Translations under genes and position numbers: made by a program | Part shown: piece by piece, positions 24,787 to 33,416 of the stretch | Numbering within the stretch: position 1 is the first letter of the stretch | How the letters are laid out: every line of letters starts with the position of its first letter | The notes under the pieces: generated by a model | The model's database searches: none | Told to the model about the DNA's origin: nothing | What the model saw: only the letters and a program-made list of their open reading frames with translations | Source of the DNA: Neisseria sp. 83E34 | GTDB taxonomy: Bacteria; Pseudomonadota; Gammaproteobacteria; Burkholderiales; Neisseriaceae | DNA: 64,000 nucleotides | Direction: 5' to 3' | Assembly: GCF_001308015.1 (NCBI RefSeq) | Contig: NZ_LGYH01000002.1 | Span: forward strand, 124,001-188,000

Positions 24787-25929
24787 ATGAACCCGAAATA
24801 CACTCCGCTTTTCCAATCCTACACACTCAACAACGGCGTGGTTGTGAAAAACCGTTTGGTGGTCGCGCCCATGACGCATTGGGCTTCCAACGCAGACGGC
24901 AGCATTAGCGAGAGCGAGCGCCGTTTTTTGCAAAACCGCTTTGAAGGATTCGGCATGTTTATCGCCGCTGCTACGCTGGTGTCGCCCGAAGGAAAGGCAT
25001 TCGGCGGGCAGCCGGAAGCCATCGGCATGGAAGACTTGCCGAACTTGAAAGAAGTGGCGCAGATTGCTCACGAACAAGGCGCAAAAGCCGTTTTGCAGCT
25101 TCACCACGGCGGCACCAAAGCCATGGCTGATTTGCTGGAAGGGGCCGACAAAGTGGCTCCGTCGGATGACGAAGCCGGCGGTTCGCGCGCGCTGACCGAC
25201 CAAGAAATCCGCGCGCTGATTGAAGCCTTTGCCCGCGCCGCCGAGTTGGCACTCGAAGCAGGTTTCGACGGCGTGGAAATACACGGTGCCAACGGTTATC
25301 TGATTCAGCAGTTTGTTTCCGCCCAAAGCAACCGCCGTTCAGATGAATGGGGCGGCAGCTTGGCAAACCGCCTGCGCTTTCCACTGGCCGTCGTCGATGC
25401 CGTCGATGCCGTGCGCCGCAAACACAACCGCCCCGATTTCATCCTCGGCTACCGTTTCTCGCCCGAAGAAGGCGGCGACAACGGCCTAACCATGCAGGAT
25501 ACGTTCGCACTGATTGATGCCATGGTGCAAAAACCGCTGCAATATCTGCACGTTTCGCTTTGGGATTTCTACAAAAAAGCCCGCCGCGGAGCCGACACAA
25601 ATTTGACGCGCATCGAACAGATACACCAACGCATCGGCGGCAAACTGCCCCTGATCGGCGTAGGCAACCTCTTCAGCGCAGAACAGATTTTGGCGGCCTA
25701 CCAAACCGGCTGGGCGGAATTTATCGCATTGGGTAAAACCGTTTTGCTCAACCCCGATTTGGCCGAACTGATTGAAAGCGGCCGCGAAGCCGAAATCGTG
25801 TGCGAACTTGACCCCGACAAAGCCGACCGTTACCGCATTCCCGAAAGATTGTGGCAGCAATGCCAAATGGAGCTGGCCTACCTGCCGCCGGTAAAAGGCA
25901 GCAAAAACTGGCAGCCGGTGGATATTTGA
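24787..25929 (+). CDS. NADH:flavin oxidoreductase, old-yellow-enzyme family
   Basis: 380-residue FMN TIM-barrel enzyme. The start VKNRLVVAPMTHWASN, the His-Asn pair of EIHGANGYLIQQFVS (about 168), SNRRSDEWGGS and the phosphate-binding VGNLFSAEQI followed by IALGKTVLLNPDL are all typical. These enzymes reduce activated alkenes or nitro compounds with NAD(P)H. It is a single gene with a TG-wadDUS directly before its ribosome site. A fragment matching its middle lies 1.5 kb upstream. Confidence 0.9.
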   Translation: MNPKYTPLFQSYTLNNGVVVKNRLVVAPMTHWASNADGSISESERRFLQNRFEGFGMFIAAATLVSPEGKAFGGQPEAIGMEDLPNLKEVAQIAHEQGAKAVLQLHHGGTKAMADLLEGADKVAPSDDEAGGSRALTDQEIRALIEAFARAAELALEAGFDGVEIHGANGYLIQQFVSAQSNRRSDEWGGSLANRLRFPLAVVDAVDAVRRKHNRPDFILGYRFSPEEGGDNGLTMQDTFALIDAMVQKPLQYLHVSLWDFYKKARRGADTNLTRIEQIHQRIGGKLPLIGVGNLFSAEQILAAYQTGWAEFIALGKTVLLNPDLAELIESGREAEIVCELDPDKADRYRIPERLWQQCQMELAYLPPVKGSKNWQPVDI

Positions 25930-25947
25930 TTGGATAGGGTTTCGTGC

Positions 25948-26012
25948 GTAGGGCGGGCATCCTTGCCCGCTATTCGGATTGGTTTGTTTGGTTGCACGGC
26001 GGGCAAGGATGC
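25948..26012. repeat. GGGCGGGCATCC inverted repeat
   Basis: GTAGGGCGGGCATCCTTGCC is followed 30 bases on by the complement GCGGGCAAGGATGC, forming a long-loop hairpin. The motif recurs near 21879, 23872, 24012, 27085 and 48704. Confidence 0.7.
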
Positions 26013-26026
26013 TCAATTGTTTGAAG

Positions 26027-26053
26027 AGGCCGTCTGAAAAATGCCTGTCTGAA
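26027..26053 (+). repeat. Composite AG-DUS plus TG-wadDUS
   Basis: AGGCCGTCTGAA and ATGCCTGTCTGAA with a two-base gap, next to the stop of the minus-strand gene at 26058. Confidence 0.85.
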
Positions 26054-26057
26054 AACC

Positions 26058-26309
26058 TCAATCGCCGGTTTCATCTTCCTCAAACGGCGTTTTGCCCATC
26101 TCCTTGCGTGTCAGGTAAGTCGCCGCCAGCGGAAAGAATGCCGCCAGCACGCACGAACCGCCGATAACCAGCAAAGCTATCGCACCGATGGGTTGGTCGA
26201 GCAAATCGTGCACCCAACCGCCCAAACCGAACAGCACCATCAGCCCGGGAATAACGGCACACAGGCCGCAGATTAAAATAATGATAGAACCGATATGCAA
26301 ACGGCGCAT
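26058..26309 (-). CDS. Small two-helix membrane protein
   Basis: 83-residue protein with two hydrophobic segments (about 6-28 and 40-65) and a polar acidic tail (KTPFEEDETGD). The ATG at 26309 has AAAGGAGC before it on the minus strand. No family is recognised. It is transcribed alone, against its neighbours. Confidence 0.65.
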   Translation of the reverse strand: MRRLHIGSIIILICGLCAVIPGLMVLFGLGGWVHDLLDQPIGAIALLVIGGSCVLAAFFPLAATYLTRKEMGKTPFEEDETGD

Positions 26310-26477
26310 GGCATGCTCCTTTCCGATTGTAGAGGGGAAAAAGGAACAGAAACAGTTGCATATAATCTAACACATTGTTTTCATCATACCTATCGGCATT
26401 TTTTCTGGAGGCAATCAGAAAATCAAATCTGTGGACATTTGTGAATGCGGATATCGGTAGAGCGGCATATTTACCTG

Positions 26478-26616
26478 TATAGTGAATCAACCTAAAAATA
26501 GTACACTCGTCATACTCGGGCTTGACCCGAGTATCTCCTAAATTTACCGGAACTCAAGATACTCGGGTCAAGCCCGAGTATGACTGAACTGTTATTGTGT
26601 AAGTGGTTTAACTATA
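26478..26616 (+). repeat. 139-bp Correia-like MITE, copy 4
   Basis: Ends TATAGTGAATCAACCTA and TAAGTGGTTTAACTATA with both internal palindromes intact. It lies 18 bases before the VOC gene and so may carry that gene's promoter or leader. The rest of the 26310-26634 gap shows no gene. Confidence 0.85.
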
Positions 26617-26634
26617 ACTATATTGGGAGTGTAT

Positions 26635-27051
26635 ATGTTCAGCCATATTACTGTCGGTACCAATGATCTCTCACGTTCGGCGGCGTTTTATGATGCTCTA
26701 TTGCTGCCGCTAGGCATGCAACGCAGGCATGAACAACCGGACGGCGGCCCTGATGCTGCATGTTACGGATTGCCGGGTCAAATGCTGCCGATTTTTTATG
26801 TACACGAAACCTTTAACCGTCTGCCTGCTACAGCAGGAAATGGAAGTATGGTGGCTTTTCTTGCATCTAGTGCAGCATTAGTGGATGTCGCATACACCGC
26901 AGGCTTAGATGCAGGCGGAACCGATGAAGGTGCGCCGGGTGAGCGGCCTCATTACGGTAAAGGCTACTACGGTGCTTATTTGCGCGATCCGGACGGTAAT
27001 AAAGTGCATATCGTGTTTCGTGGAGATTTGTTTGATTTAGAGGCGTGCTAA
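26635..27051 (+). CDS. VOC-family (glyoxalase-like) protein
   Basis: 138-residue protein with the paired beta-alpha-beta units of the vicinal-oxygen-chelate fold: FSHITVGTNDLSRSAAFYDALLLPLGM at the start and YYGAYLRDPDGNKVHIVFRG at the end. Metal ligands are His3 and the Tyr/His/Glu-type positions of the C-terminal unit. Related proteins include glyoxalase I, dioxygenases and fosfomycin resistance enzymes; no substrate is assigned. ATG 26635 is preferred to the GTG/ATG a few codons upstream because it gives the usual N-terminus. Confidence 0.85.
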   Translation: MFSHITVGTNDLSRSAAFYDALLLPLGMQRRHEQPDGGPDAACYGLPGQMLPIFYVHETFNRLPATAGNGSMVAFLASSAALVDVAYTAGLDAGGTDEGAPGERPHYGKGYYGAYLRDPDGNKVHIVFRGDLFDLEAC

Positions 27052-27084
27052 CGCTTGTTTGAAAATCGCCGTGTATGCGTGTAT

Positions 27085-27160
27085 GTAGGGCGGGCATCCT
27101 TGACCGTCATTCGTACTTGCATGTTTAGATTGCATGGTGGGCAGGGATGTCCGCCCTATA
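27085..27160. repeat. GTAGGGCGGGCATCC inverted repeat
   Basis: GTAGGGCGGGCATCCTTG and GGATGTCCGCCCTAT face each other over about 45 bases, after the VOC gene. Confidence 0.7.
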
Positions 27161-27227
27161 GTTGCACCGTAAAGTGAGGCCGTCTGAAAACATTGCAGAC
27201 CGCCAAATCAATAAGGAATAAAATATC

Positions 27228-27530
27228 ATGGCCGAAAAACTGAACTTTGACACCGCCATCGCCTACCGTACGCTTGAATTGGCAGGCAATCCCAAAGAGA
27301 ACGTGAACATTTTTATTGGCAAACCCGAAAAACTGCACGAAGAAGAATGGATTTGCCCCTACCGCATCGTCGGCGCGGGTAAAGACATCAATTTTCAAAT
27401 CCACGCTCTAGACGGCATTCAAACCTTACAACTTATCTGGAAAGTGATAGACGGTACACTTGCGGGCGAAAACTTGGCATTGTGCTGGCCGGGCGGTGAT
27501 CCGTTTGCAGGCTTTGCCGAAGAGTATTGA
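27228..27530 (+). CDS. Hypothetical protein, DUF6968-like
   Basis: 100-residue soluble protein (KPEKLHEEEWICPYRIVGAG, HALDGIQTLQLIWKVIDGTL). It resembles small bacterial proteins of unknown function, probably DUF6968, though I am not certain. An AATAAGGAAT ribosome site precedes the ATG. It ends 57 bases before the large ABC gene, with a composite DUS between. Confidence 0.65.
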   Translation: MAEKLNFDTAIAYRTLELAGNPKENVNIFIGKPEKLHEEEWICPYRIVGAGKDINFQIHALDGIQTLQLIWKVIDGTLAGENLALCWPGGDPFAGFAEEY

Positions 27531-27539
27531 TGAAAGAGA

Positions 27540-27572
27540 AGGCCGTCTGAAACCTCCCAATGCCCGTCTGAA
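27540..27572 (+). repeat. Composite AG-DUS plus variant DUS
   Basis: AGGCCGTCTGAA followed eight bases later by ATGCCCGTCTGAA, a form intermediate between the two dialects. Confidence 0.75.
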
Positions 27573-27586
27573 AACAGAGTAAAACC

Positions 27587-30500
27587 ATGATGAATAACCC
27601 CGCCGTCTCCCTCCGCTCCGTTTCCCACCGCTACGGCAAGACCGTAACGGCGCTGGACGACGTATCGCTGGCCATCCCGCGCGGCGCCACCGTCGGTTTG
27701 ATCGGCCCCGACGGGGTGGGCAAATCGACGCTGCTGTCGCTGATTGCCGGCGTCAAAATCATTCAGACAGGCACGGTGGAAGTGTTCGGGCGGAACATGG
27801 CCGACAAAGCGGCGCGGCAGGCGTTGTCGCACCGCATCGCCTTTATGCCGCAGGGTTTGGGTCACAACCTCTATCCCACTTTAAGCGTCTATGAAAACGT
27901 CGAATTCCACGCGCGGCTGTTCGGGTTGAACGCCGCCGAACGCCAAGCCCGCATCGCCCGCCTGCTCGAAGCCACCGGTTTGGCGCCGTTCCCCGACCGC
28001 CCGGCGGGCAAGCTCTCGGGCGGGATGAAGCAGAAACTGAGCTTATGCTGCGCACTGGTGCATTCGCCCGATTTGCTGATTCTCGACGAACCGACCACCG
28101 GCGTCGACCCGCTGTCGCGCCGCCAGTTTTGGGCGTTGGTGGACGAATTGCAGGCCGAAAGCGCAGGCATGACGGTGATCGTTGCCACCGCCTATATCGA
28201 AGAAGCCGAACGCTTCGGCCATCTGCTGGCAATGGACGACGGCAAGCTGCTGGTCAACAAGCCCACCCGCGAGGTGATGCGCGACAGCGGTGCCGCCACG
28301 CTGGAAGCCGCCTATGTGCAGATGCTGCCGTCTGAAAAGCAGCAAGGTTCGGGCGGGTTGGCGATGACCCCGTTTGTCGCCGATCCCGATGCCCCGCCCG
28401 CCATCGAAGCACACGGGCTGACCAAGCGTTTCGGCAGCTTTACCGCGGTCGATCGGGTGAGTTTCAAAATCGCACAAGGCGAAATCTTCGGCTTTCTCGG
28501 CTCCAACGGCTGCGGCAAATCCACCACCATGAAAATGCTCACCGGTTTGCTGGAAGCCAGCGATGGTTCGGCCGAACTCTTGGGGCGGCCGATCGAAGCG
28601 GGCAATATCCAAACGCGGATGCGCGTCGGCTATATGTCGCAGGCGTTCTCGCTATATGAAGAATTGAGCGTGATCGACAACCTCAAACTGCACGCCCGCC
28701 TCTACCAAATGGGCGCGGCCGGCGAACAGGCGGTGGCCGATGCGTTGGTGCAGTTCGACCTCAGCGATGCCGCTGCTGCCAAACCCGCTTCGCTGCCTTT
28801 GGGCATCCGCCAACGGCTGCAACTGGCGGCGGCCTGCCTGCACAAACCCGAAGTGCTGATTCTCGACGAACCGACCTCCGGCGTCGATCCCGCCGCCCGC
28901 GACATGTTCTGGCGGCATCTGCTCAAACTCTCGCGCGAAGACAAAATCACCATATTTGTGTCGACCCACTTTATGAACGAGGCCGAACGCTGCGACCGCA
29001 TTTCCTTCATGCACAAAGGCCGCGTGCTGGCGGTGGGCACGCCGTCGGAGCTGACCGCACGGCAGGCCGCGCCGAATCTGGAGGAGGCGTTTGTGCAGTA
29101 TTTGTTGGACGACGAAGCGCGGGAAGGCCTGTCTGAAAGGCCGTCTGAAACGGCGGCTTCCGTGCAAGCAAACGCGCAAACAAATAATGCCGCCGTGCCG
29201 CCGCAACAAACTGCCAACGATTCGGAGAGGCCGTCTGAAACCGAAAGCGTGGCGCAACTGGCGGCGAGGGTGGTGCGGGCCGATCAGGATTTGGATGTAC
29301 AGGCAGGGATAAGGCCGTCTGAAAATGTTCGCTCCGACAGCGGCCTTGCTTCCTTGCAAGCGGAGGAGGAGCAAACGGTTGTTTCGCCGGAACCCCCGAT
29401 TTCTTCCACCTCAGCCGAACCGCGTTCAGAAACCGGCAAGATGACAGAAAGAAAACAAGCCGCCGATGTTTCAGACAGGCTACCTGAAACCGAAAGCGTG
29501 CCTCAAGTTGCAGCAAGGAGTGCGCAGGAAAATCAGGTTTCGGATGCGCAAACAGGCAACAGGCCGTCTGAAAACACACCGCCGACCGACACCCTCAAAT
29601 ACTGGCTGGCCAGTGTGCGCACGTTTGCTTTGCGTGAAACCAAAGAATTGCTGCGCGACAAGGTGCGGCTGTTTTTTGCGGTGATGGGGCCGGTGATTCT
29701 GATGATTTCCCTATCGTGGAGCGTGTCGTTCGACGTGAAAGACCTCACGTTTACCGTGCTCGACCGCGACCAAACCACCGAAAGCCGCCGCCTCACCGAA
29801 TATTTTTCCGGTTCGCGCTATTTTCATGAACAGCCGCCGCTCTCGTCGCCAAGCGATATCGACACCGCCTTGCAGTCGGCGCAAACGCGCTTGGTGGTTG
29901 AGATTCCCGAAGGCTTCGGGCGCGATATGCTGGCGGGCAGGCGGCCGGAGGCGGCGTTTTATGTCGACGGCGCGATGCCGTTCAACGCCAGCAATATTCA
30001 AGGCTATATCGGCGGCATTTTTGCGCTGTACGGGCAGGATTTGGCGCGCGAAACAGGGATGACGCTGCCGCCGCCCGCAGCCAAAATCGAGCAGCGGTTT
30101 ATGTATAATCAGGATTTTGAAAGCATTTTCGCCATTGCGCCGGGCGTGTTGATGTTGGTGCTGATGCTGATTCCGGCGATGATGTCGGTGGTCGGGGTGG
30201 TGCGCGAACGCGAAATCGGTTCGATTTCCAATTTCTACACCTCGCCCGCCACCGTGCCGCAGTTTCTGCTCGGCAAGCAGCTGCCGTATATTGCGGTGGG
30301 CATGGTGAATTATGTGGTGCTCACGGCGATGATGGTGTTCGGCTTCGGCGTGCCGGTGAAAGGTTCGCTGCTGGTGCTGACGGCAGGCACGCTGATTCTG
30401 CTGTTCGTGTCCACCGCGCTGGGTTTGCTGGCTTCCACTGTCGTGCGCTCGCAAATGGCGGCCATCAGCCTCACCGCGATTGTGATTATGATCCCGACCT

Positions 30501-30721
30501 TCAACTATTCCGGCTTTCTGCATCCGCTCTCGTCGATGGAAGGCGGGGCATACTGGATGGGCAAGCTGATGCCCGCGTCGTGGTATCTCAACATCAGCAT
30601 CGGCAGCTTCACCAAAGGCTTGGGCGGGCACGACCTGAGCCGCGAAATGCTGGTGCTGCTGGCGTTTTATGTGGTGTATTTCACTTCGGCCTGCTGGATT
30701 TTGAAGAAGCAGGAAAAATAA
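27587..30721 (+). CDS. RbbA/YhiH-like fused ABC ATPase-ATPase-permease
   Basis: 1044-residue protein. NBD1 (about 5-230) has GPDGVGKST, LSGGMKQKLSL and LLILDEPTTGVDP. NBD2 (about 260-500) has GSNGCGKSTT and VLILDEPTSGVDP, but its signature reads LPLGIRQRL in place of LSGGQ. After NBD2 comes a polar linker (about 510-665), then an ABC-2 permease domain with a large outside loop and membrane helices from about 850. E. coli YhiH/RbbA, about 910 residues, has the same order but a shorter link. The linker contains repeated RPSE, the translation of AGGCCGTCTGAA, and an internal repeat. Partner proteins would be the HlyD at 11038, the permease at 32230 and a TolC-type channel. Confidence 0.9.
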   Translation: MMNNPAVSLRSVSHRYGKTVTALDDVSLAIPRGATVGLIGPDGVGKSTLLSLIAGVKIIQTGTVEVFGRNMADKAARQALSHRIAFMPQGLGHNLYPTLSVYENVEFHARLFGLNAAERQARIARLLEATGLAPFPDRPAGKLSGGMKQKLSLCCALVHSPDLLILDEPTTGVDPLSRRQFWALVDELQAESAGMTVIVATAYIEEAERFGHLLAMDDGKLLVNKPTREVMRDSGAATLEAAYVQMLPSEKQQGSGGLAMTPFVADPDAPPAIEAHGLTKRFGSFTAVDRVSFKIAQGEIFGFLGSNGCGKSTTMKMLTGLLEASDGSAELLGRPIEAGNIQTRMRVGYMSQAFSLYEELSVIDNLKLHARLYQMGAAGEQAVADALVQFDLSDAAAAKPASLPLGIRQRLQLAAACLHKPEVLILDEPTSGVDPAARDMFWRHLLKLSREDKITIFVSTHFMNEAERCDRISFMHKGRVLAVGTPSELTARQAAPNLEEAFVQYLLDDEAREGLSERPSETAASVQANAQTNNAAVPPQQTANDSERPSETESVAQLAARVVRADQDLDVQAGIRPSENVRSDSGLASLQAEEEQTVVSPEPPISSTSAEPRSETGKMTERKQAADVSDRLPETESVPQVAARSAQENQVSDAQTGNRPSENTPPTDTLKYWLASVRTFALRETKELLRDKVRLFFAVMGPVILMISLSWSVSFDVKDLTFTVLDRDQTTESRRLTEYFSGSRYFHEQPPLSSPSDIDTALQSAQTRLVVEIPEGFGRDMLAGRRPEAAFYVDGAMPFNASNIQGYIGGIFALYGQDLARETGMTLPPPAAKIEQRFMYNQDFESIFAIAPGVLMLVLMLIPAMMSVVGVVREREIGSISNFYTSPATVPQFLLGKQLPYIAVGMVNYVVLTAMMVFGFGVPVKGSLLVLTAGTLILLFVSTALGLLASTVVRSQMAAISLTAIVIMIPTFNYSGFLHPLSSMEGGAYWMGKLMPASWYLNISIGSFTKGLGGHDLSREMLVLLAFYVVYFTSACWILKKQEK
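29115..29585 (+). repeat. DUS-rich, internally repeated coding segment
   Basis: Inside the ABC gene; six uptake sequences or variants lie near 29130, 29140, 29227, 29312, 29468 (inverse) and 29561, most read in frame as RPSE(T/N). RPSETESVAQLAARVVR and RLPETESVPQVAARSAQ begin two similar copies of about 33 residues. Confidence 0.8.
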
Positions 30722-30756
30722 TGCCTGTCTGAACGTATCGGGCAAAAGGAGGCGAT

Positions 30757-31209
30757 ATGGAAAACCTGAAAATCCCGCCGGTGCTGCAATTGATCGCCTG
30801 CGCTTTATTGATGCGGCTGTTGGCGGGCGTGCCGGTGGCGGCTTTGCAATGGCCGTCTGCCGGAGTTTGGGCCTTGCTGCCCGCGGCGGCAGGTTTGGCC
30901 GTCGGCGCGGCGGGCGTGGCGGCGTTAAGGCAGGCGCAAACCACGATAAACCCCGTTTATCTCGACAAAGCCTCCCGTTTGGTGAGCAGCGGCGTTTACC
31001 GTTTTACCCGCAATCCGATGTATTTGGGCTTATTGCTGATGCTGGCGGCTTGGGCGTTGTGGCTGGGGCACGTCCTGTCTTGGCTCGGGCTGCCGCTGTT
31101 TGTCGCCGGTATGAACCGCTTTCAAATCCGCCACGAAGAGCGCGTGCTGGCGCACAAGTTTGGCGAGGATTATTTGAGCTATTGCCGTAAGGTACGGCGT
31201 TGGGTTTGA
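30757..31209 (+). CDS. ICMT/PEMT-type membrane methyltransferase family protein
   Basis: 150-residue membrane protein with about four hydrophobic segments and the isoprenylcysteine carboxyl methyltransferase-like signature SGVYRFTRNPMYLGLLL, then GMNRFQIRHEERVLAHKFGEDYLSYCRKVRRW. The RNPMYLG and E-E/R-Y-CRKV residues are the SAM-binding features of this group. Bacterial members act on unknown lipids or proteins. It follows the ABC gene by 35 bases, and a TG-wadDUS lies in the gap, so they could be one transcript. Confidence 0.85.
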   Translation: MENLKIPPVLQLIACALLMRLLAGVPVAALQWPSAGVWALLPAAAGLAVGAAGVAALRQAQTTINPVYLDKASRLVSSGVYRFTRNPMYLGLLLMLAAWALWLGHVLSWLGLPLFVAGMNRFQIRHEERVLAHKFGEDYLSYCRKVRRWV

Positions 31210-31331
31210 GGGAATGCCTGTCTGAAAAGGCTATACAACCATTCTATAAGCCGGCCCGAATATTGAGATACTGAATCCATACGGGTTGGCTGAAAATATA
31301 AACGCGCTTCATATTTTGGAAAAGATGCATT

Positions 31332-32198
31332 ATGAACACTATCGAAACACATACTTTAACCCTGTCTGACGACCTTTCGGTCGCCTGCCACACCGCAGGC
31401 CGGCCCGAAGAAGAAGCCTGGGTATTTCTGCACGGCGGCGGTTTGGATTCGGCGATGCTGTCGTGGCGCGAAATCATAACGCAGTGGCCGGGCAACGAAT
31501 ACCTGGTTGCCCCCGACCTGCCCGGCTACGGCCAAAGCAGCAAACCCGATATCGACTACACGCTGGATTTTTACACCGAGCTTCTCTACACGCTTTGGAA
31601 AACGCTGGGCCTGCAGCGTATCAACTTATGCGGCCTGTCGCTCGGCGGCAGCGTGGCTTTGCAGTTTGCTTTGCGCTACCCCCACCTGCTCAAGCGGCTG
31701 GTGTTGGTGGCGCCGTGGGGCATCAGCACCGAGCTGCCGTGGCCGCGGTTGGGCGGCTGGTATGCCCGCTCGCGCTGGAACCTGCCGGCCTACCGCCTGT
31801 GCACCAGCCGCCTGCTGACCCGCCGCCTGATTGCCGCCACACTATTCGGCGATGCCGGCAAAATCAGCACCGAACTGGTGGACGAAGTGCGCGCGGCCGC
31901 CTTGGCAGAAGATGCCGGCAAAGCGTTCCAATCTTTCCAGCTCAGCGAAACCTACGGCGGCAAACCCACAGGCCGCCTGCTGCCGGAGCTGCCGAAAATC
32001 GACTGCCCCGTGCTGCTGGTTCACGGCAGCAAAGACCCGGCCGTGCCGCTGGCCGATGCCGAAGCGGCCGCCACCATCATGCCGCAGGCGCGGCTGGAAG
32101 TGTTTGAAGAGCACAAGCACTGGCCGCAAAAAGAAAGCCCCGAACGATTTTTGCAGACACTGGCCGAATTTACCGATGCAACCGCCGAATCGGTGTGA
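31332..32198 (+). CDS. Alpha/beta-hydrolase fold protein
   Basis: 288-residue hydrolase. HGGGLDSAMLSWREII is the oxyanion region, DLPGYGQSSKP the family loop, GLSLGGSVALQ the nucleophile elbow (Ser near 100), Asp is in HGSKDPAVP and the catalytic His in EHKHWPQKESPE. It is similar to 2-hydroxymuconate semialdehyde hydrolase/haloperoxidase types; the substrate is open. It ends 31 bases before the permease gene and is probably co-transcribed with it. Confidence 0.85.
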   Translation: MNTIETHTLTLSDDLSVACHTAGRPEEEAWVFLHGGGLDSAMLSWREIITQWPGNEYLVAPDLPGYGQSSKPDIDYTLDFYTELLYTLWKTLGLQRINLCGLSLGGSVALQFALRYPHLLKRLVLVAPWGISTELPWPRLGGWYARSRWNLPAYRLCTSRLLTRRLIAATLFGDAGKISTELVDEVRAAALAEDAGKAFQSFQLSETYGGKPTGRLLPELPKIDCPVLLVHGSKDPAVPLADAEAAATIMPQARLEVFEEHKHWPQKESPERFLQTLAEFTDATAESV

Positions 32199-32229
32199 AA
32201 TGCCTGTCTGAAACCCCCAAGGCAAGCCC

Positions 32230-33351
32230 ATGCGCAGCATTAAAAACATCTTCTACTTAGCACAAAAAGAACTCCGCAGCCTGTTTTCCGACTTGGTGCT
32301 GATGGTGTTGATTGTGTTTATGTTTACGATAACGGTTTTGTCCGCAGCTGGAATCGACTCCGGAGTGAGAAACGCTGCCGTGGCGGTGGTGGACGGCGAC
32401 CGTTCGGCGCTTTCCTACCGCCTGCGCGATGCCGTGCGCGAGCCGTTTTTCCAGCCGCCGCAGGAAGTGGCGGCAGAAGCGGTGAATGAGGCGATGGATA
32501 AGGGCGAGTACATTTTTACCTTGGAAATTCCGCCGAACTTCGAGCGCGACGTGCTGATGGGGCGCAGCCCCGAATTGCTGCTGCAAGTGGACGCCACCGC
32601 CATGTCGCAGGCAGGTTTGGGCGCGGCTTATCTGACCCGCATTCTGGAGCGTGAAACGGCGGAGTTTGCGCGGCAGCAGTCGGCGGAGAAATGGCTGCCT
32701 GTGAAGCCGGTGATCCATTCGCATTTCAACGCCAATGCCGAAGGCAGCTATTACGGGCCGCCGATGGAGTTGGGCAATATGGTGATGGTGTTGGCGCTGA
32801 TTTTGGTGGGCGCGGCGGTGATCCGCGAACGCGAACACGGCACCATCGAGCATCTGCTGGTGATGCCGGTAAACGCCGCCGAAATCATGCTGGCGAAAGT
32901 GCTGGCCAACAGTGCGGTGATTTTGCTGGTGAGTATGCTGTCGATGTGGTTGGTGGTAAAGGGGATACTCGGTGTGCCGATTTACGGCTCCCTTCTGCTC
33001 TACGGCTTCGGCGTGGCCGTGTATCTGTTTTCCATTGCCGCGCTGGCGGTGATGCTTGCCACGATTGCGCCGAGCATGGCGCAGTTCGGCCTCTTGATGA
33101 TTCCGCTGTATATGGTGCTGCTGCTGTTTTCCGGCGTGGGTTCGCCGCGCAACAATATGCCCGCAGCGGCGCAATGGATCAGCGAATATTGGCCGAGCAC
33201 GCAGTTTATCCAGTTTGCCCAAAGCGTGCTGTTCCGCAATGCCGGCTTGAGCATCGTGTGGCCGCAGCTTTTGGCAATGGCTTTGACGGGGCTGCTGTTT
33301 TTGGCATTTGCCTTGATGCGGTTTAGAAAAATGCTGGAGCAGCATGGCTGA
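32230..33351 (+). CDS. ABC-2 type permease (YhhJ-like)
   Basis: 373-residue inner-membrane protein. One N-terminal membrane segment (about 25-42) precedes a large periplasmic domain (about 45-175), then five segments from about 180 to 365. VIREREHGTIEHLLVMPV is the conserved ABC-2 loop and LFSGVGSPRNNMPAAAQWISEYWPSTQF the late family stretch. In E. coli yhhJ lies with yhiH(rbbA) and yhiI; here two genes separate it from the RbbA-like gene, and the HlyD is 20 kb away. A putative substrate is not indicated. Confidence 0.88.
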   Translation: MRSIKNIFYLAQKELRSLFSDLVLMVLIVFMFTITVLSAAGIDSGVRNAAVAVVDGDRSALSYRLRDAVREPFFQPPQEVAAEAVNEAMDKGEYIFTLEIPPNFERDVLMGRSPELLLQVDATAMSQAGLGAAYLTRILERETAEFARQQSAEKWLPVKPVIHSHFNANAEGSYYGPPMELGNMVMVLALILVGAAVIREREHGTIEHLLVMPVNAAEIMLAKVLANSAVILLVSMLSMWLVVKGILGVPIYGSLLLYGFGVAVYLFSIAALAVMLATIAPSMAQFGLLMIPLYMVLLLFSGVGSPRNNMPAAAQWISEYWPSTQFIQFAQSVLFRNAGLSIVWPQLLAMALTGLLFLAFALMRFRKMLEQHG

Positions 33352-33416
33352 GTGTTGAGGATGCGGACAAAGGCCGCTGAGGCCGTCTGAAAACCATCAT
33401 ACAAAGGAGTGAGACA

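Noticed and set aside
27587-30721. RbbA-like ABC protein as exporter of the GG-peptide.
   Set aside because: It has no N-terminal C39 peptidase domain and lies 17 kb away, so it cannot process the leader.
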